A stretch of DNA of 64,000 bases, from NCBI RefSeq assembly GCF_001028665.1, contig NZ_CP011503.1, forward strand, positions 1,240,001 to 1,304,000, given 5' to 3'. A model generated the notes under the pieces. That model saw only the letters and a list, made by a program, of their open reading frames with translations, ran no database searches and was not told the origin of the DNA. Of this stretch, positions 28,161 to 41,308 are shown piece after piece. Both the position numbers and the translations under genes were made by a program. The first letter of the stretch is position 1, and every line of letters starts with the position of its first letter. The DNA comes from Burkholderia pyrrocinia. GTDB taxonomy: Bacteria > Pseudomonadota > Gammaproteobacteria > Burkholderiales > Burkholderiaceae.

Positions 28161-29555
28161 TCACTTCCCGATACAAAACCTGCTGAAAATCACCCCCAGC
28201 AGATCGTTCGACGTGAACTCCCCGGTAATCGCATTGAGCTGTTCCTGCGCGAGCCGCAGCTCCTCGGCAAACAGATCGAGCGACTGCGCCCTTTGCTCCG
28301 CATGATCCGCCGCCTGCGCCAGATGCTCCTGTGCCGCTCGTAGCGCGATCAGATGCCGCTCGCGTGCGAGATACACGCCTTCGGCCCCGGCCTGCCACCC
28401 CGCGATCCGCAGCAGTTCCGCACGCAGCATATCAATCCCGTCGCCGCGCTTCGCCGACAGATGCACTTCGGTCAGATCCCCTTCCGCCGCCGGATGCTCG
28501 ACGCAAGCCGGCACGCCGGTCAAATCCGTCTTGTTCAGCACGCGCACCACCGGCACGCCGCCCGGAAACCGCGCCGCGATCGTCTCGTCATCCGGCGTCA
28601 GCCCCGTACGCGAATCGAGCAGATGCAGCACGACGTCCGCGCGCTCGATCTCGCTCCACGTGCGCGCAATCCCGATCCGCTCGACTTCATCCTCAGTCTC
28701 GCGCAACCCGGCCGTATCGATGATGTGCAGCGGAATTCCTTCGACCTGAATCGTCTGCGCGACCTTGTCACGCGTCGTACCTGCGATCGGCGTGACGATC
28801 GCCAGCTCCGCACCTGCCAGCGCGTTGAGCAGCGACGACTTGCCGACGTTCGGCTGCCCCGCAAGCACGACCGACAGCCCTTCGCGCAGCAGCGCACCCT
28901 GCCGCGCATCGCCAAGCACATGCGCGAGCTGCGCACGGATCTTCGCGAGCTTGCCGCGCGCATCGGCCGCTTCCAGGAAGTCGATTTCCTCCTCTGGAAA
29001 ATCGAGCGTCGCCTCGACCAGCATCCGCAGCGTGATCACGTCTTCGACGAGCGCGTGGATCTGTCGCGAGAACGCGCCATCGAGCGAACGCCCGGCCGAA
29101 CGCGCGGCGGCCTCGGTGCTTGCCTCGATCAAGTCGGCGACGGCCTCGGCCTGCGCGAGGTCGAGCTTGTCGTTCAGGAATGCGCGCCGCGTGAACTCGC
29201 CCGGCTCCGCGAGCCGCAGCCCGAAGCCACGCCCCGCATCCAGGCAGCGCTGCAGCAGCAGTTGCATCACGATCGGCCCGCCATGCCCCTGCAGCTCGAG
29301 CACGTGCTCGCCGGTGTACGAATGCGGCGTCGGGAAATACAGCGCGATCCCGCGGTCGAGCGGCGCGCCGTGCTCGTCGAGGAACGGCACGTAGCTCGCA
29401 TGGCGCGGCGCGAGCTTCTGCCCGCACAACGCGTCGATCAGCGGCAGCGCGGCCGCCTCGCCGCCACGCCCGAACGACACGCGGACGACGCCGATGCCGC
29501 CCCGGCCGGCAGCAGTGGCAATGGCAACGATCGGATCGGAATCGGTAGCGAGCAT
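28161..29555 (-). CDS. mnmE: tRNA uridine-5-carboxymethylaminomethyl modification GTPase
   Basis: 464 residues. An N-terminal folate-binding domain precedes an inserted G domain with [14 protein letters not shown] (P-loop, about 227), PIAGTTRD (switch), DTAGLRE and NKTD. The protein ends with the required FCIGK tail, whose Cys is the catalytic residue. With MnmG it modifies wobble U34 in several tRNAs. The length is normal. It lies in its standard Burkholderia place at the left end of the yidC-rpmH cluster, read leftward. Confidence 0.95.
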   Translation of the reverse strand: MLATDSDPIVAIATAAGRGGIGVVRVSFGRGGEAAALPLIDALCGQKLAPRHASYVPFLDEHGAPLDRGIALYFPTPHSYTGEHVLELQGHGGPIVMQLLLQRCLDAGRGFGLRLAEPGEFTRRAFLNDKLDLAQAEAVADLIEASTEAAARSAGRSLDGAFSRQIHALVEDVITLRMLVEATLDFPEEEIDFLEAADARGKLAKIRAQLAHVLGDARQGALLREGLSVVLAGQPNVGKSSLLNALAGAELAIVTPIAGTTRDKVAQTIQVEGIPLHIIDTAGLRETEDEVERIGIARTWSEIERADVVLHLLDSRTGLTPDDETIAARFPGGVPVVRVLNKTDLTGVPACVEHPAAEGDLTEVHLSAKRGDGIDMLRAELLRIAGWQAGAEGVYLARERHLIALRAAQEHLAQAADHAEQRAQSLDLFAEELRLAQEQLNAITGEFTSNDLLGVIFSRFCIGK

Positions 29556-29688
29556 GGGAATCGGATGAACGGGTAATCAGGCAGTGAGTGGTGCGCCCGC
29601 GCAACAGTTCGGGCATCGGAACGCCGGCATTGTAGCGTGCCGGCCCACACACCACCGGACGCCACGCGGGATTCGGACTCGCCCGAAT

Positions 29689-29706
29689 TTATCCCACCGG
29701 GGATAA
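29689..29706. promoter_or_regulatory. TTATCCC inverted repeat
   Basis: TTATCCC (29689-29695) and GGGATAA (29700-29706) with a 4-bp spacer, in the gap between mnmE and the divergent XRE gene. A third copy, TTATCCCAT, occurs near 29841. The three copies suggest an operator for the adjacent regulator. The rest of the 29556-29892 gap shows no gene. Confidence 0.45.
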
Positions 29707-29892
29707 GTCGAGTATCAGTCCAACGCGATGACACCGCCACCGTTTCGGACGAGTATGTTTGCTGGAGCGGCCTGACACTGCGTCCCTAAATTCCGGTGCT
29801 CATCCTGCGCAAGGCCGGGATTCGTCTGAATGAGATATGTTTATCCCATATGGTTGTCTGAAACACATCGGTGGAATTGCACAATCTCCCCC

Positions 29893-30327
29893 ATGCCGAC
29901 ATCCGAAGAAAAAGCCGCGTTCTCGGAACGCCTGAAATTCGCCCTGCGGCGCAGTCCGGAGAAGGTCACCGGCGCGACGGAGCTTGCGAACCGGTTCAAT
30001 CTGCGCCACCGCGGAACGCATCCCGTTTCGCCGCAAACCGCACACAAGTGGCTAACGGGCCGCACGATTCCGACGTCGGACAAACTCGAAACGCTCGCCG
30101 AATGGCTGCGCGTCGAACTGCACTGGCTGCACTACGGGCCGTCGCCGAGCGTGATCGAACACCCGACGCCGCAACCGCTGCCGCGCGACGAACGCTATCC
30201 GCCGACACCCGAAACGATCGAACTCGCGTCGAAGATCGAGGCACTGTCTCCGCATCAGCGCTACCTCGTTCAGGAACTGGTCGAGCAGTTCTACGGCGAA
30301 CCGAAAATCGAAGCGAAGAAGGCCTGA
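29893..30327 (+). CDS. XRE-type DNA-binding protein
   Basis: 144 residues. The N-terminal half contains a helix-turn-helix of the phage-repressor type: ATELANRFNLRHRGTHPVSPQTAHKWLTGRTIPTSDKLETLAEWL region, about 20-70. The C-terminal part has a proline-rich linker and a helix. The start is ATG 29893; a longer frame from 29830 lacks a ribosome site. It is commonly found near the Burkholderia origin. The target may be the TTATCCC repeats upstream (inference). Confidence 0.75.
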   Translation: MPTSEEKAAFSERLKFALRRSPEKVTGATELANRFNLRHRGTHPVSPQTAHKWLTGRTIPTSDKLETLAEWLRVELHWLHYGPSPSVIEHPTPQPLPRDERYPPTPETIELASKIEALSPHQRYLVQELVEQFYGEPKIEAKKA

Positions 30328-30374
30328 CCGGGAACGGCACGCGCATCGCACACCGCGCGCCGCCGCCGGGAAAC

Positions 30375-30411
30375 AAAAAAGCCGCATGGATCGAACCATG
30401 CGGCTTTTTTT
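30375..30411. terminator. Strong bidirectional terminator
   Basis: Stem AAAAAAGCCGCATGG (30375-30389) / CCATGCGGCTTTTTT (30396-30410) with the loop ATCGAA. It separates the XRE gene (+) from yidC (-) and serves both. Confidence 0.9.
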
Positions 30412-30454
30412 GCGTGCATCGCGGGCGGCTCGCCGCCCGCGGGTGCAACGGGCG

Positions 30455-32122
30455 TCAGGCCGGTTTCTTCTTGGCCCCGCCGAGCTTGCGCGTGATGTAG
30501 TACTGCTGCGCGATCGACAGCACGTTGTTCACGACGTAGTACAGCACGAGGCCGGCCGGGAAGAAGAAGAACATGACCGAGAACGCGATCGGCATGAACT
30601 TCATCATCTTCGCCTGGACCGGGTCCGGCGGCGTCGGGTTCAGGCTCGTCTGCACGTACATCGACACGGCCATCAGCACCGGCAGGATGAAGAACGGATC
30701 GCGCTGCGACAGGTCGTGGATCCACAGAACCCACGGCGCGCCGCGCATTTCGACCGACGCGAGCAGCACCCAGTACAGCGAGATGAACACCGGGATCTGG
30801 ATCACGACCGGCAGGCAGCCGCCGAACGGATTGACCTTCTCGGTCTTGTACAGCTCCATCAGCGCCGAGTTCATCTTCTGCGGATCGCTCTTGAAGCGTT
30901 CGCGCAGCGCCTGCATGCGCGGCGTGATTTCCTTCATGCGCGCCATCGACTTGTAGCTCGCGGCCGACAGCGGGAAGAACACGGCCTTGATCAGCACCGT
31001 CAGCAGCACGATCGCCCAGCCCCAGTTGCCGACGTAGCCGTGGATCTTCTCGAGCAGCCAGAACAGCGGCTTCGCGATGATCGTCACCCAGCCGTAGTCC
31101 TTCACGAGTTCCAGGCCCGGCGCGATGCCTTCGAGCATGCGCTCTTCTTCCGGACCGGCGAACAGGCGTGCCTGCACGTCGGCCGACTGGCCCGGCGCGA
31201 TCGCGGCGACCGGCTGCTTCACGCCGACGCGGTACAGCGCCGGATCGATCTTTTCAGCGTAGATGTCGCGCTTCACGCCCGTCTGCGGAATCCATGCCGA
31301 CGCGAAGTAGTGCTGCACCATCGCGACCCAGCCGTTGTCGGCGGACTTCTCGAAGTTCGCCTTGTTCTTGTCGAGGTCGCTGAAATCGATCTTCTGGAAG
31401 TGCTTCGCGTCCGTGTAGACCGCCGGCCCGAGGAACGTGTGCGAGAACATCGGCGTTTCGACGGCCGTGTTGTCGCGGACGAGTTCCATGTAGACCGTCG
31501 GCGTGACAGGCGCCGTGCCGACGTTGTCGATCTTGGTATCGACGCCGATCACGTAGCTGCCGCGCGTGAACGTGTAGGTCTTCACGACCTTCACGCCGCC
31601 CTTCACCGGCGATTCGAACGACAGCTTCAGCGCGTTCTGGTCGCCCGTCATCGACGTCGAGCCGGTGCTCACCTGCGTGTAGACGTCGTTGTGGTTCGGG
31701 AAGTCGCCGCCGAGCAGGCCCGAACGTGCGAGATACGTGTGGCCGGCCGTGTGGTCGAACAGCGTGATGTACAGGTCGGGCTGCTTGCCGTCGCCCTGCT
31801 TCTTCAGCGTCAGCTTCGCGAGCGTGCCGCCGCGCGTGTCGATTTCGCCGTCGTACACGTCGGTCGAGAACTTCACGAGCTGCGCCTGGGCGGCCGGTGC
31901 CGTCGTCGACGGTGCGGCGCCGGCTGCGGCTGCAGGCGCTTCACCTGCGGTCGTCGTCGTCGCGCCCGTGCCCGATGCGCCGCCGGCAGCGGCCGCGGGG
32001 GCAGTCTGCGTGGCGCTCGGGAAGAACATCGACGGGCGTCCATGGGACCGCTGCCAGTTGTCGTACAGCATGACAGCTGACATGAAGAAGATCACCCATA
32101 GGACGGTGCGTTTGATATCCAT
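30455..32122 (-). CDS. yidC: Membrane protein insertase YidC
   Basis: 555 residues of the Gram-negative YidC type. An N-terminal membrane helix ([20 protein letters not shown]) is followed by an Ala/Thr-rich linker and a large periplasmic beta domain (about 80-330). Five C-terminal helices follow, with [31 protein letters not shown] and [18 protein letters not shown]. It ends in a basic tail, [10 protein letters not shown]. It inserts inner-membrane proteins with or without SecYEG. The start at 32122 (MDIKRT) is conserved in the family. Confidence 0.95.
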   Translation of the reverse strand: MDIKRTVLWVIFFMSAVMLYDNWQRSHGRPSMFFPSATQTAPAAAAGGASGTGATTTTAGEAPAAAAGAAPSTTAPAAQAQLVKFSTDVYDGEIDTRGGTLAKLTLKKQGDGKQPDLYITLFDHTAGHTYLARSGLLGGDFPNHNDVYTQVSTGSTSMTGDQNALKLSFESPVKGGVKVVKTYTFTRGSYVIGVDTKIDNVGTAPVTPTVYMELVRDNTAVETPMFSHTFLGPAVYTDAKHFQKIDFSDLDKNKANFEKSADNGWVAMVQHYFASAWIPQTGVKRDIYAEKIDPALYRVGVKQPVAAIAPGQSADVQARLFAGPEEERMLEGIAPGLELVKDYGWVTIIAKPLFWLLEKIHGYVGNWGWAIVLLTVLIKAVFFPLSAASYKSMARMKEITPRMQALRERFKSDPQKMNSALMELYKTEKVNPFGGCLPVVIQIPVFISLYWVLLASVEMRGAPWVLWIHDLSQRDPFFILPVLMAVSMYVQTSLNPTPPDPVQAKMMKFMPIAFSVMFFFFPAGLVLYYVVNNVLSIAQQYYITRKLGGAKKKPA

Positions 32123-32130
32123 GCGTTGTC

Positions 32131-32397
32131 TCAGAGTCGATGGGACCGCGCGTCGGCTTCGCCGCGAGCGCGAGTGTCGGAGGTGGGCGGCGGGACGAGG
32201 TCGATGCCGCCCGCGGAAAACGGATGGCATCGGCACACGCGCCTGACGGCGAGATACGTGCCGCGCGCGGCGCCATGATACTGGATTGCCTCGCGCGCGT
32301 AATCCGAACAGGAAGGATAAAAACGGCAACGGTTGCCGAGCAGGGGGCTCACGGCAACCTTGTAGAAGCGCAGCAACGCGATCAAGACCGTTTTCAT
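32131..32397 (-). CDS. yidD: Membrane protein insertion efficiency factor YidD
   Basis: 88 residues with the whole YidD signature: LIRFYK-like [27 protein letters not shown] (about 8-34) and [18 protein letters not shown]. The three conserved cysteines are present. It assists YidC-dependent insertion. It is 8 bp upstream of yidC in the operon. Confidence 0.93.
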   Translation of the reverse strand: MKTVLIALLRFYKVAVSPLLGNRCRFYPSCSDYAREAIQYHGAARGTYLAVRRVCRCHPFSAGGIDLVPPPTSDTRARGEADARSHRL

Positions 32398-32472
32398 ACC
32401 TTGGGCGGCGCCGTTCGGCGCCGCGTCAAAACCGGCCGGGCGGGCGCGAACGCCGCACCGCGGACGGATGCG

Positions 32473-32943
32473 TCACTCGGACGCGGGCTTCGACGCACGG
32501 CGGGCGATCTCCCGGACTGCCCTGTCGAGCAGTTCGCGGATTTCGGCCGCGCACATCGCCGCGAGCGGGGCGGAAGCCGCGCTCGGCAGCGCTTTCTTGT
32601 CGAAGCGCGTGTGCTGCCGCAGCAGCAGGTCGTAACCGGCGAACTCGGCCCGGCGCAAGCGAAACGCGTCGCGCGCCAGCCGCTTCACGAGGTTACGCGT
32701 GACTGCACGCGGCGCATACTTCTTGCCGACGACGAGCCCCAGACGCGCGGGCTGGCCGGTCGGCTTGCCGTAGATCACGAAGTGCGCGGAACGCCGCCAG
32801 GGGCGCAAACGAAAAACGGATGAAAATTCATCCGTTTTCAGAAGTCGCGCAGCTTTCGGGAAGGCGGCTTTCGTCTGCGACGGATTCGCACCCGGCTCGA
32901 CGGCACCTTCCGCAGGACTGCGGACGGCGGACACAGCGCGCAA
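32473..32943 (-). CDS. rnpA: Ribonuclease P protein component
   Basis: Protein subunit of RNase P, which trims tRNA 5' ends. The conserved core is [18 protein letters not shown] and the RNA-binding stretch [21 protein letters not shown]. The open frame has 156 codons from a TTG at 32943. The true start is uncertain because the first 30 residues are not conserved, and no ATG lies in front of the core. It is immediately downstream of rpmH, as in nearly all bacteria. Confidence 0.9.
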   Translation of the reverse strand: MRAVSAVRSPAEGAVEPGANPSQTKAAFPKAARLLKTDEFSSVFRLRPWRRSAHFVIYGKPTGQPARLGLVVGKKYAPRAVTRNLVKRLARDAFRLRRAEFAGYDLLLRQHTRFDKKALPSAASAPLAAMCAAEIRELLDRAVREIARRASKPASE

Positions 32944-32949
32944 CCTGCC

Positions 32950-33084
32950 TTAGATGGCGAGGCGCTTGCGGCCCTTCGCGCGGCGAGCGTTGATGACCTT
33001 GCGGCCACCTGCCGTCTTCATGCGGACACGGAAGCCATGGGTGCGCTTGCGGCGCGTCACGGACGGTTGGTAAGTACGTTTCAT
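32950..33084 (-). CDS. rpmH: 50S ribosomal protein L34
   Basis: 44 residues: it starts [20 protein letters not shown] and ends KGRKRLAI, a complete L34. It is the first gene of the rpmH-rnpA-yidD-yidC cluster read leftward, behind the promoter at 33200-33228 and divergent from dnaA. Confidence 0.97.
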
Positions 33085-33199
33085 GATGTTCTCACTTGTT
33101 CGAGAATGTCGAAATTCAGGGGACCGCGTGCCCTAAACCGGAGGCATTCGGGCGAACGCAATCGCCGGGAATACAGGATTGGTTTTCGCGGAACCCGCT

Positions 33200-33228
33200 A
33201 TTTAAACCGTTTTTCTCTTGACGGTCAA
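33200..33228 (-). promoter_or_regulatory. rpmH operon promoter
   Basis: Minus-strand TTGACC (complement of 33223-33228), 17-bp spacer, TTAAAT (complement of 33200-33205), in an unusually AT-rich patch upstream of rpmH. Confidence 0.6.
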
Positions 33229-33294
33229 TACTTTACGAGTCACGCGCCTGTGCCGGCCCGCGCCGATCCGGCCCCGCGGCCCACAAATCCAGCC

Positions 33295-33303
33295 TGTGGA
33301 TAA
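33295..33303 (-). promoter_or_regulatory. DnaA box in the rpmH-dnaA gap
   Basis: One perfect DnaA box: TGTGGATAA on the plus strand, TTATCCACA on the minus strand. A weaker TTATCTCCA lies near 33341. The 421-bp gap 33085-33505 has an AT-rich part (about 33195-33235) that could unwind, so it may be part of oriC or a dnaA autoregulation site. The box count is low for a full origin. Confidence 0.6.
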
Positions 33304-33505
33304 GTCCCGCTGTGGCCGCGTTTGGCGTTAGAATCTCGCCTTATCTCCAAGAATCCCGCACGCCGCTTCGGCTCCCGCCTGCCTCTCCACGACTGTGACG
33401 CAGGCGTCCGAGGCACGCTCGCACGACCGCTTCGGGCCTTGTTGCGTGACCGCGACAAGGGCGCCGGCGAGCCGCGCTGTGCATGCAAAAAACGACAGTT
33501 ACTTG

Positions 33506-35077
33506 ATGAACGATTTCTGGCAACACTGTTCCGCACTGCTGGAGCGCGAGCTGACGCCCCAGCAGTACGTGACGTGGATCAAACCCTTGGCCCCGGTGGC
33601 CTTCGATGCGTCGGCGAACACGCTGTCCATCGCTGCGCCGAACCGCTTCAAGCTGGACTGGGTCAAGAGCCAGTTTTCGGGCCGGATCTCAGATCTGGCC
33701 CGGGATTTCTGGAACGCGCCGATCGAAGTCCAGTTCGTCCTCGATCCGAAGGCCGGCATGCGCAGCGCCGCTACGGGCGCCACGTCGGCCGCCCCGCGCG
33801 CGCCGCTGCAACCGGGCGGCCCGGCCGCCGCGGTGGCCGCGATCGCCGCCAACCTGAGCGCGAATGCCGCGGCTGCGTCTGCCGCGCCGGCTGACATGCC
33901 GATGACGCAATCGGCTGCCGCGCACCACCTGAACGCCGACGACGCCGACATCGACCTGCCGAGCCTGCCCGCGCATGAAGCGGCCGCCGGCCGCCGCACG
34001 TGGCGTCCGGGCCCCGGTGCCGCGCCCGCCGGCGGCGAAGCCGATTCGATGTACGAGCGCTCGAAGCTGAACCCCGTGCTCACGTTCGACAACTTCGTGA
34101 CCGGTAAGGCGAACCAGTTGGCGCGCGCCGCCGCGATCCAGGTCGCGGACAACCCCGGCATCTCGTACAACCCGCTGTTCCTGTACGGCGGCGTCGGTCT
34201 CGGCAAGACCCACCTGATCCATGCGATCGGCAACCAGTTGCTGCTCGACAAGGCCGGCGCGCGGATCCGCTACATCCATGCGGAACAGTACGTATCGGAC
34301 GTCGTGAAGGCGTACCAGCGCAAGGCGTTCGACGACTTCAAGCGCTACTACCACTCGCTCGACCTGCTGCTGATCGACGATATCCAGTTCTTCTCCGGCA
34401 AGTCGCGCACGCAAGAGGAATTCTTCTACGCGTTCGAGGCGCTGGTCGCGAACAAGGCGCAGGTGATCATCACCAGCGACACGTATCCGAAGGAAATCTC
34501 GGGCATCGACGATCGCCTGATCTCGCGCTTCGACTCGGGCCTCACCGTCGCGATCGAGCCGCCCGAGCTGGAAATGCGCGTCGCGATCCTGATGCGCAAG
34601 GCGCAGTCGGAAGGCGTGAACCTGTCGGAAGACGTCGCGTTCTTCGTCGCGAAGCACCTGCGCTCGAACGTCCGCGAACTCGAAGGCGCGCTGCGCAAGA
34701 TCCTCGCGTATTCGAAGTTCCACGGCCGCGAGATCTCGATCGAGCTGACCAAGGAAGCGCTGAAGGACCTGCTGACCGTGCAGAACCGGCAGATTTCGGT
34801 CGAGAACATCCAGAAGACCGTCGCCGACTTCTACAACATCAAGGTCGCCGACATGTATTCGAAGAAGCGTCCGGCGAACATCGCGCGGCCGCGGCAGATC
34901 GCGATGTACCTGGCGAAGGAACTCACGCAGAAGAGCCTGCCGGAAATCGGCGAGCTGTTCGGCGGGCGCGATCACACCACCGTGCTGCACGCCGTGCGCA
35001 AGATCGCCGACGAGCGCAGCAAGGATGCGCAGCTCAACCACGAGCTGCACGTGCTGGAACAGACGCTGAAAGGCTGA
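33506..35077 (+). CDS. dnaA: Chromosomal replication initiator DnaA
   Basis: 523 residues in four domains: the N-terminal helicase-loading domain ([28 protein letters not shown]), a long Ala/Pro-rich linker (about 90-190), and the AAA+ core (Walker [11 protein letters not shown] about 227; LLIDDIQFF). The C-terminal DNA-binding domain carries the signature [14 protein letters not shown]. The linker is longer than in E. coli, as usual for Burkholderia. The start is ATG 33506. Confidence 0.97.
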   Translation: MNDFWQHCSALLERELTPQQYVTWIKPLAPVAFDASANTLSIAAPNRFKLDWVKSQFSGRISDLARDFWNAPIEVQFVLDPKAGMRSAATGATSAAPRAPLQPGGPAAAVAAIAANLSANAAAASAAPADMPMTQSAAAHHLNADDADIDLPSLPAHEAAAGRRTWRPGPGAAPAGGEADSMYERSKLNPVLTFDNFVTGKANQLARAAAIQVADNPGISYNPLFLYGGVGLGKTHLIHAIGNQLLLDKAGARIRYIHAEQYVSDVVKAYQRKAFDDFKRYYHSLDLLLIDDIQFFSGKSRTQEEFFYAFEALVANKAQVIITSDTYPKEISGIDDRLISRFDSGLTVAIEPPELEMRVAILMRKAQSEGVNLSEDVAFFVAKHLRSNVRELEGALRKILAYSKFHGREISIELTKEALKDLLTVQNRQISVENIQKTVADFYNIKVADMYSKKRPANIARPRQIAMYLAKELTQKSLPEIGELFGGRDHTTVLHAVRKIADERSKDAQLNHELHVLEQTLKG

Positions 35078-35106
35078 GCGCGCGGGCGCGCTTGATAATT
35101 CGGCCT

Positions 35107-35129
35107 CCGCCCCAATTTAAGGGGGGCGG
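35107..35129 (+). terminator. Hairpin in the dnaA-dnaN gap
   Basis: Stem CCGCCCC (35107-35113) / GGGGCGG (35123-35129) after dnaA. It is followed only by GTTCGGTTTT, so it may be a weak terminator or attenuator before dnaN. Confidence 0.4.
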
Positions 35130-35246
35130 TTCGGTTTTGAGGCACAATACTGGTTTGACCGCTCCGGCGGTGGCGGGCCAAGAGCCCGGCCGGCGGGGCG
35201 CTGCGTGGCTGCTGCGCTGCAGGCCGTTACTCAACGAAGGAACTCT

Positions 35247-39021
<3,775 letters not shown>

Positions 39022-39138
39022 GTCATTTGTCATGCGTAGGGCGCCAGAGTATGTGCGACTGGCGCCACAGTTTTGCGACTGGACGTCGAAGTTGGTGCAA
39101 CTAACCTACCTGTCGCGCGCCATGTTTTGTAATAGACA

Positions 39139-39191
39139 GCCGCGGAGTCAAAATCTGGCGGTCCGGGGTTTGAATCCCTGATTCGCCACCA
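39139..39191 (+). pseudogene. tRNA 3'-end remnant (former attachment site)
   Basis: The sequence ends with a T-arm CGGGG-TTTGAAT-CCCTG, a 7-base acceptor strand ATTCGCC and ACCA. That is the 3' part of a tRNA with its encoded CCA. The expected 5' half (a GGCGAAT-like acceptor strand and D-arm) is absent upstream. A tRNA 3' end directly followed by an integrase stub is the hallmark of a phage attachment site, so this is probably an att copy. The isotype is not resolved. Confidence 0.6.
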
Positions 39192-39198
39192 AACCCAA

Positions 39199-39238
39199 AA
39201 GCCCTTGATACTTCTCACGAAGTTCAAGGGCTTTTTTC
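39199..39238 (+). terminator. Intrinsic terminator after the tRNA remnant
   Basis: Stem AAGCCCTTGA (39199-39208) / TCAAGGGCTT (39224-39233) followed by a T-rich run. It is the usual terminator of a tRNA gene or of gyrB. Confidence 0.8.
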
Positions 39239-39263
39239 TTGTGGTGTCCCAGATACCCCGATC

Positions 39264-39365
39264 ATGCACAAAATCCCCCGCCTTACCCGCTCCCGTCACG
39301 GCGTGTACTACCTGCGCCTCACGCGCGGCAAGACGGCCCCGTCGCGGCCATCAAGCTCAAGCTGA
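39264..39365 (+). pseudogene. N-terminal stub of a phage integrase
   Basis: An ATG-initiated 33-codon frame begins HKIPRLTRSRHGVYYLRLTRG, which looks like the N-terminal arm-binding region of Burkholderia tyrosine recombinases. It then runs into unrelated sequence and stops. The catalytic domain is missing, so the rest was deleted. It supports a collapsed prophage next to the tRNA remnant. Confidence 0.55.
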
Positions 39366-39378
39366 TGGGAGGCTCGCA

Positions 39379-39600
39379 ATGATCGAGACCTTGCTCGGCG
39401 GCCTCCTCGGCGGGGCCTTCCGTCTCGCGCCCGAAATCCTCAAGTGGCTCGACCGCAGGGGCAAGCGCGGCCACGAGCTGGCGATGCAGGACAAGGTGCT
39501 GGAATTCGAGGAGCTGCGTGGCGCGCAGAGGATGTCGGAAATCGGTGCCGGAGCCGAGGCTGCGTGGGACGATCGAGACACTGCGCGAAGCTGTCCGTAG
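39379..39600 (+). pseudogene. Small phage gene, truncated and fused out of frame
   Basis: A GGGAGG site precedes the ATG at 39379. The product starts MIETLLGGLLGGAFRLAPEIL and continues as a charged helix (RRGKRGHELAMQDKVLEFEEL). It resembles the small lysis-cassette membrane proteins of Burkholderia phages. It appears cut near 39575, where the lysozyme tail begins in another frame, giving a nonsense end. Confidence 0.55.
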
Positions 39601-39791
39601 CCGCCATCGTGGATTTCGCCTTCAACCTTGGCGCGGGGCGGCTGCAAACATCGACGCTCCGGCGGCGAATCAACCAGCGACACTGGATCGCTGTGGTGCA
39701 GGAGCTGCGCCGATGGGTCTATGGCGGCGGGAAAGTGCTGCCGGGCCTGGTTACGCGGCGGGAGGCAGAGGTGACTCTTCTACTCGGCTGA
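39582..39791 (+). pseudogene. C-terminal remnant of phage lysozyme (GH24)
   Basis: The frame reads AAIVDFAFNLGAGRLQTSTL, then a segment ending RRWVYGGGKVLPGLVTRREAE, to a stop at 39789. This is the C-terminal third of T4-type endolysins (family: DF.FN.G.G....STLL...N, W....G....GL..RR..E). The catalytic N-terminal part is absent. The remnant joins directly to the truncated phage gene upstream, a deletion scar. Confidence 0.75.
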
Positions 39792-39982
39792 CCAATCGGT
39801 GACATCCAGCCGCCCCGACGGGGCCTGCAGAAGCAGCGTAGCTCTCTCCCAGCCACGATTGAATCCAAGTAAACCCACCATAACCCGATCTAATCATGCT
39901 TAATCCTTGTTGAATTGGCCATCGATCCGTGCGATCATCTGAAAATTACCCAAATTCCGACTTCTTGAAGGAAATCGACGTC

Positions 39983-40180
39983 ATGTCAGATCGCTGGTTG
40001 TCGGTCGAGGAGATCGCCGAGTACCTCGGCGTGAGCAAGGACACCGTTTATGCGTGGATCAGCAAACGGAACATGCCTGCTCATCGAATCGGCCGGCTTT
40101 GGAAATTCAAGACCGAGGAAGTCGACGAATGGGTGCGGTCTGGTGGCGCCGCAGAGAACGAGAGTCGAGGCAAAGAATGA
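39983..40180 (+). CDS. Excisionase-type helix-turn-helix protein
   Basis: 65 residues: WLSVEEIAEYLGVSKDTVYAWISKRNMPAHRIGRLWKFKTEEVDEW pattern, a compact MerR/excisionase HTH with its wing. It is likely a regulator of the defence operon that follows, where such genes are often found first. The ATG at 39983 has AAGGA ten bases ahead; a GTG at 39929 is less likely. It lies 66 bp upstream of the cytosine methyltransferase. Confidence 0.8.
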   Translation: MSDRWLSVEEIAEYLGVSKDTVYAWISKRNMPAHRIGRLWKFKTEEVDEWVRSGGAAENESRGKE

Positions 40181-40246
40181 TTGACTTGCCAACGACGGGT
40201 TTCGATCGCCTCATCCGGCGGTCGAAACGAAATGAGGATTGTTGAA

Positions 40247-41290
40247 ATGACGAAAATTTCTTGTGTTGATTTGTTCTGTGGAGCTGGCGGGCTGACGCAT
40301 GGCTTCGTGCTCGAGGGCGTGCCGGTCGTTGCCGGTATCGACATGGACCCCGCTTGCCGCTTTCCTTATGAGGCCAACAACAGCGCCAAGTTTGTAGAGC
40401 GCGACATCAGCAAAGTCACCACTGCCGAGTTGAATGCGCTGTTCGGTGATGCCGATTTGAAGATTCTTGCAGGTTGCGCTCCTTGTCAGCCTTTTTCCAC
40501 CTATGCACAACGCTACGAGCTGGATGGCAAAGACGGGAAATGGGGGCTCTTGTATGAGTTTGCCCGCCTGGCAAAGGGCACCCGCCCAGATGTCATCACG
40601 ATGGAGAACGTTCCGACCGTAGCCAAGCACGAGGTGTTTCATGACTTCGTCGATACGTTGAAGCGACTCGGTTACAACGTATGGTTTGATGTCGTCGATA
40701 GCTCCCAATATGGCGTGCCACAGACTCGCCGACGCATGGTGCTGCTGGCTTCCAGGCACGGCGAGATCAAGATGATCGAACCTACGCTCGAAAAGCCCAA
40801 GACTGTGAGGCAGGCGATTGGTCGCCTGCGCGCATTGAGCGCTGGCGAGGCAGCCCCCAGAGACAAGCTGCACGTTTCATCCACGTTGTCGGAGAAGAAT
40901 CTCAAGCGCATCAAATTTTCAAAGCCGGGCGGAACGTGGCGTGACTGGCCGGAGCATCTCGTGGCCGACTGCCATCGCGCGGAAAGCGGCAGGACTTACC
41001 CTGGCGTCTATGGCCGCATGGAATGGGATAAGCCAGCTCCCACCATGACGACTCAGTGCTATGGCTTCGGGAATGGTCGATTCGGGCACCCTGAGCAGGA
41101 CCGCGCAATCTCGCTGAGGGAAGCCGCAATTCTTCAGAGCTTTCCGCGCGACTACTCGTTTATTCCGAATGATGGTGAAGTGAGTTTCAAAGTTCTTGGA
41201 CGGCTCATCGGCAATGCCGTTCCAGTTGACCTCGGCCGCGCCATCGCGCGCAGCATCAACGAGCACTTGGCATCGGCCAAGTCCCGATGA
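40247..41290 (+). CDS. C5-cytosine DNA methyltransferase (Dcm type)
   Basis: 347 residues with the ordered motifs of the family: I (CVDLFCGAGGLTHGF), IV with the catalytic Cys (GCAPCQPFSTY, about 78), VI (MENVP, about 118), VIII (QYGVPQTRRR), IX (ISLREAAILQSFP) and X (RLIGNAVP). It methylates cytosine in a site that cannot be predicted. ATG 40247 follows AGGA; the ATG at 40232 is an alternative. No classical restriction enzyme gene is adjacent, but Vsr follows 18 bp later and DISARM comes next, so it may act as the self-marking enzyme there. Confidence 0.9.
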   Translation: MTKISCVDLFCGAGGLTHGFVLEGVPVVAGIDMDPACRFPYEANNSAKFVERDISKVTTAELNALFGDADLKILAGCAPCQPFSTYAQRYELDGKDGKWGLLYEFARLAKGTRPDVITMENVPTVAKHEVFHDFVDTLKRLGYNVWFDVVDSSQYGVPQTRRRMVLLASRHGEIKMIEPTLEKPKTVRQAIGRLRALSAGEAAPRDKLHVSSTLSEKNLKRIKFSKPGGTWRDWPEHLVADCHRAESGRTYPGVYGRMEWDKPAPTMTTQCYGFGNGRFGHPEQDRAISLREAAILQSFPRDYSFIPNDGEVSFKVLGRLIGNAVPVDLGRAIARSINEHLASAKSR

Positions 41291-41308
41291 TCTGACGAGA
41301 CTCAATCG

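Larger units (their letters stand above)
39139..39800. mobile_element. Collapsed prophage scar after gyrB
   Basis: A tRNA 3' end, an integrase N-terminal stub, a truncated lysis-type gene and a lysozyme tail follow one another within 660 bp. All are partial and on the same strand. This is what remains of an integrated phage after large internal deletions. It marks the left border of the accessory region. Confidence 0.65.

Noticed and set aside
39379..39791. An intact phage gene with an unusual C-terminus fused to lysozyme
   Set aside because: The two halves are in different frames and both are partial, so it is a deletion junction, not a fusion protein.
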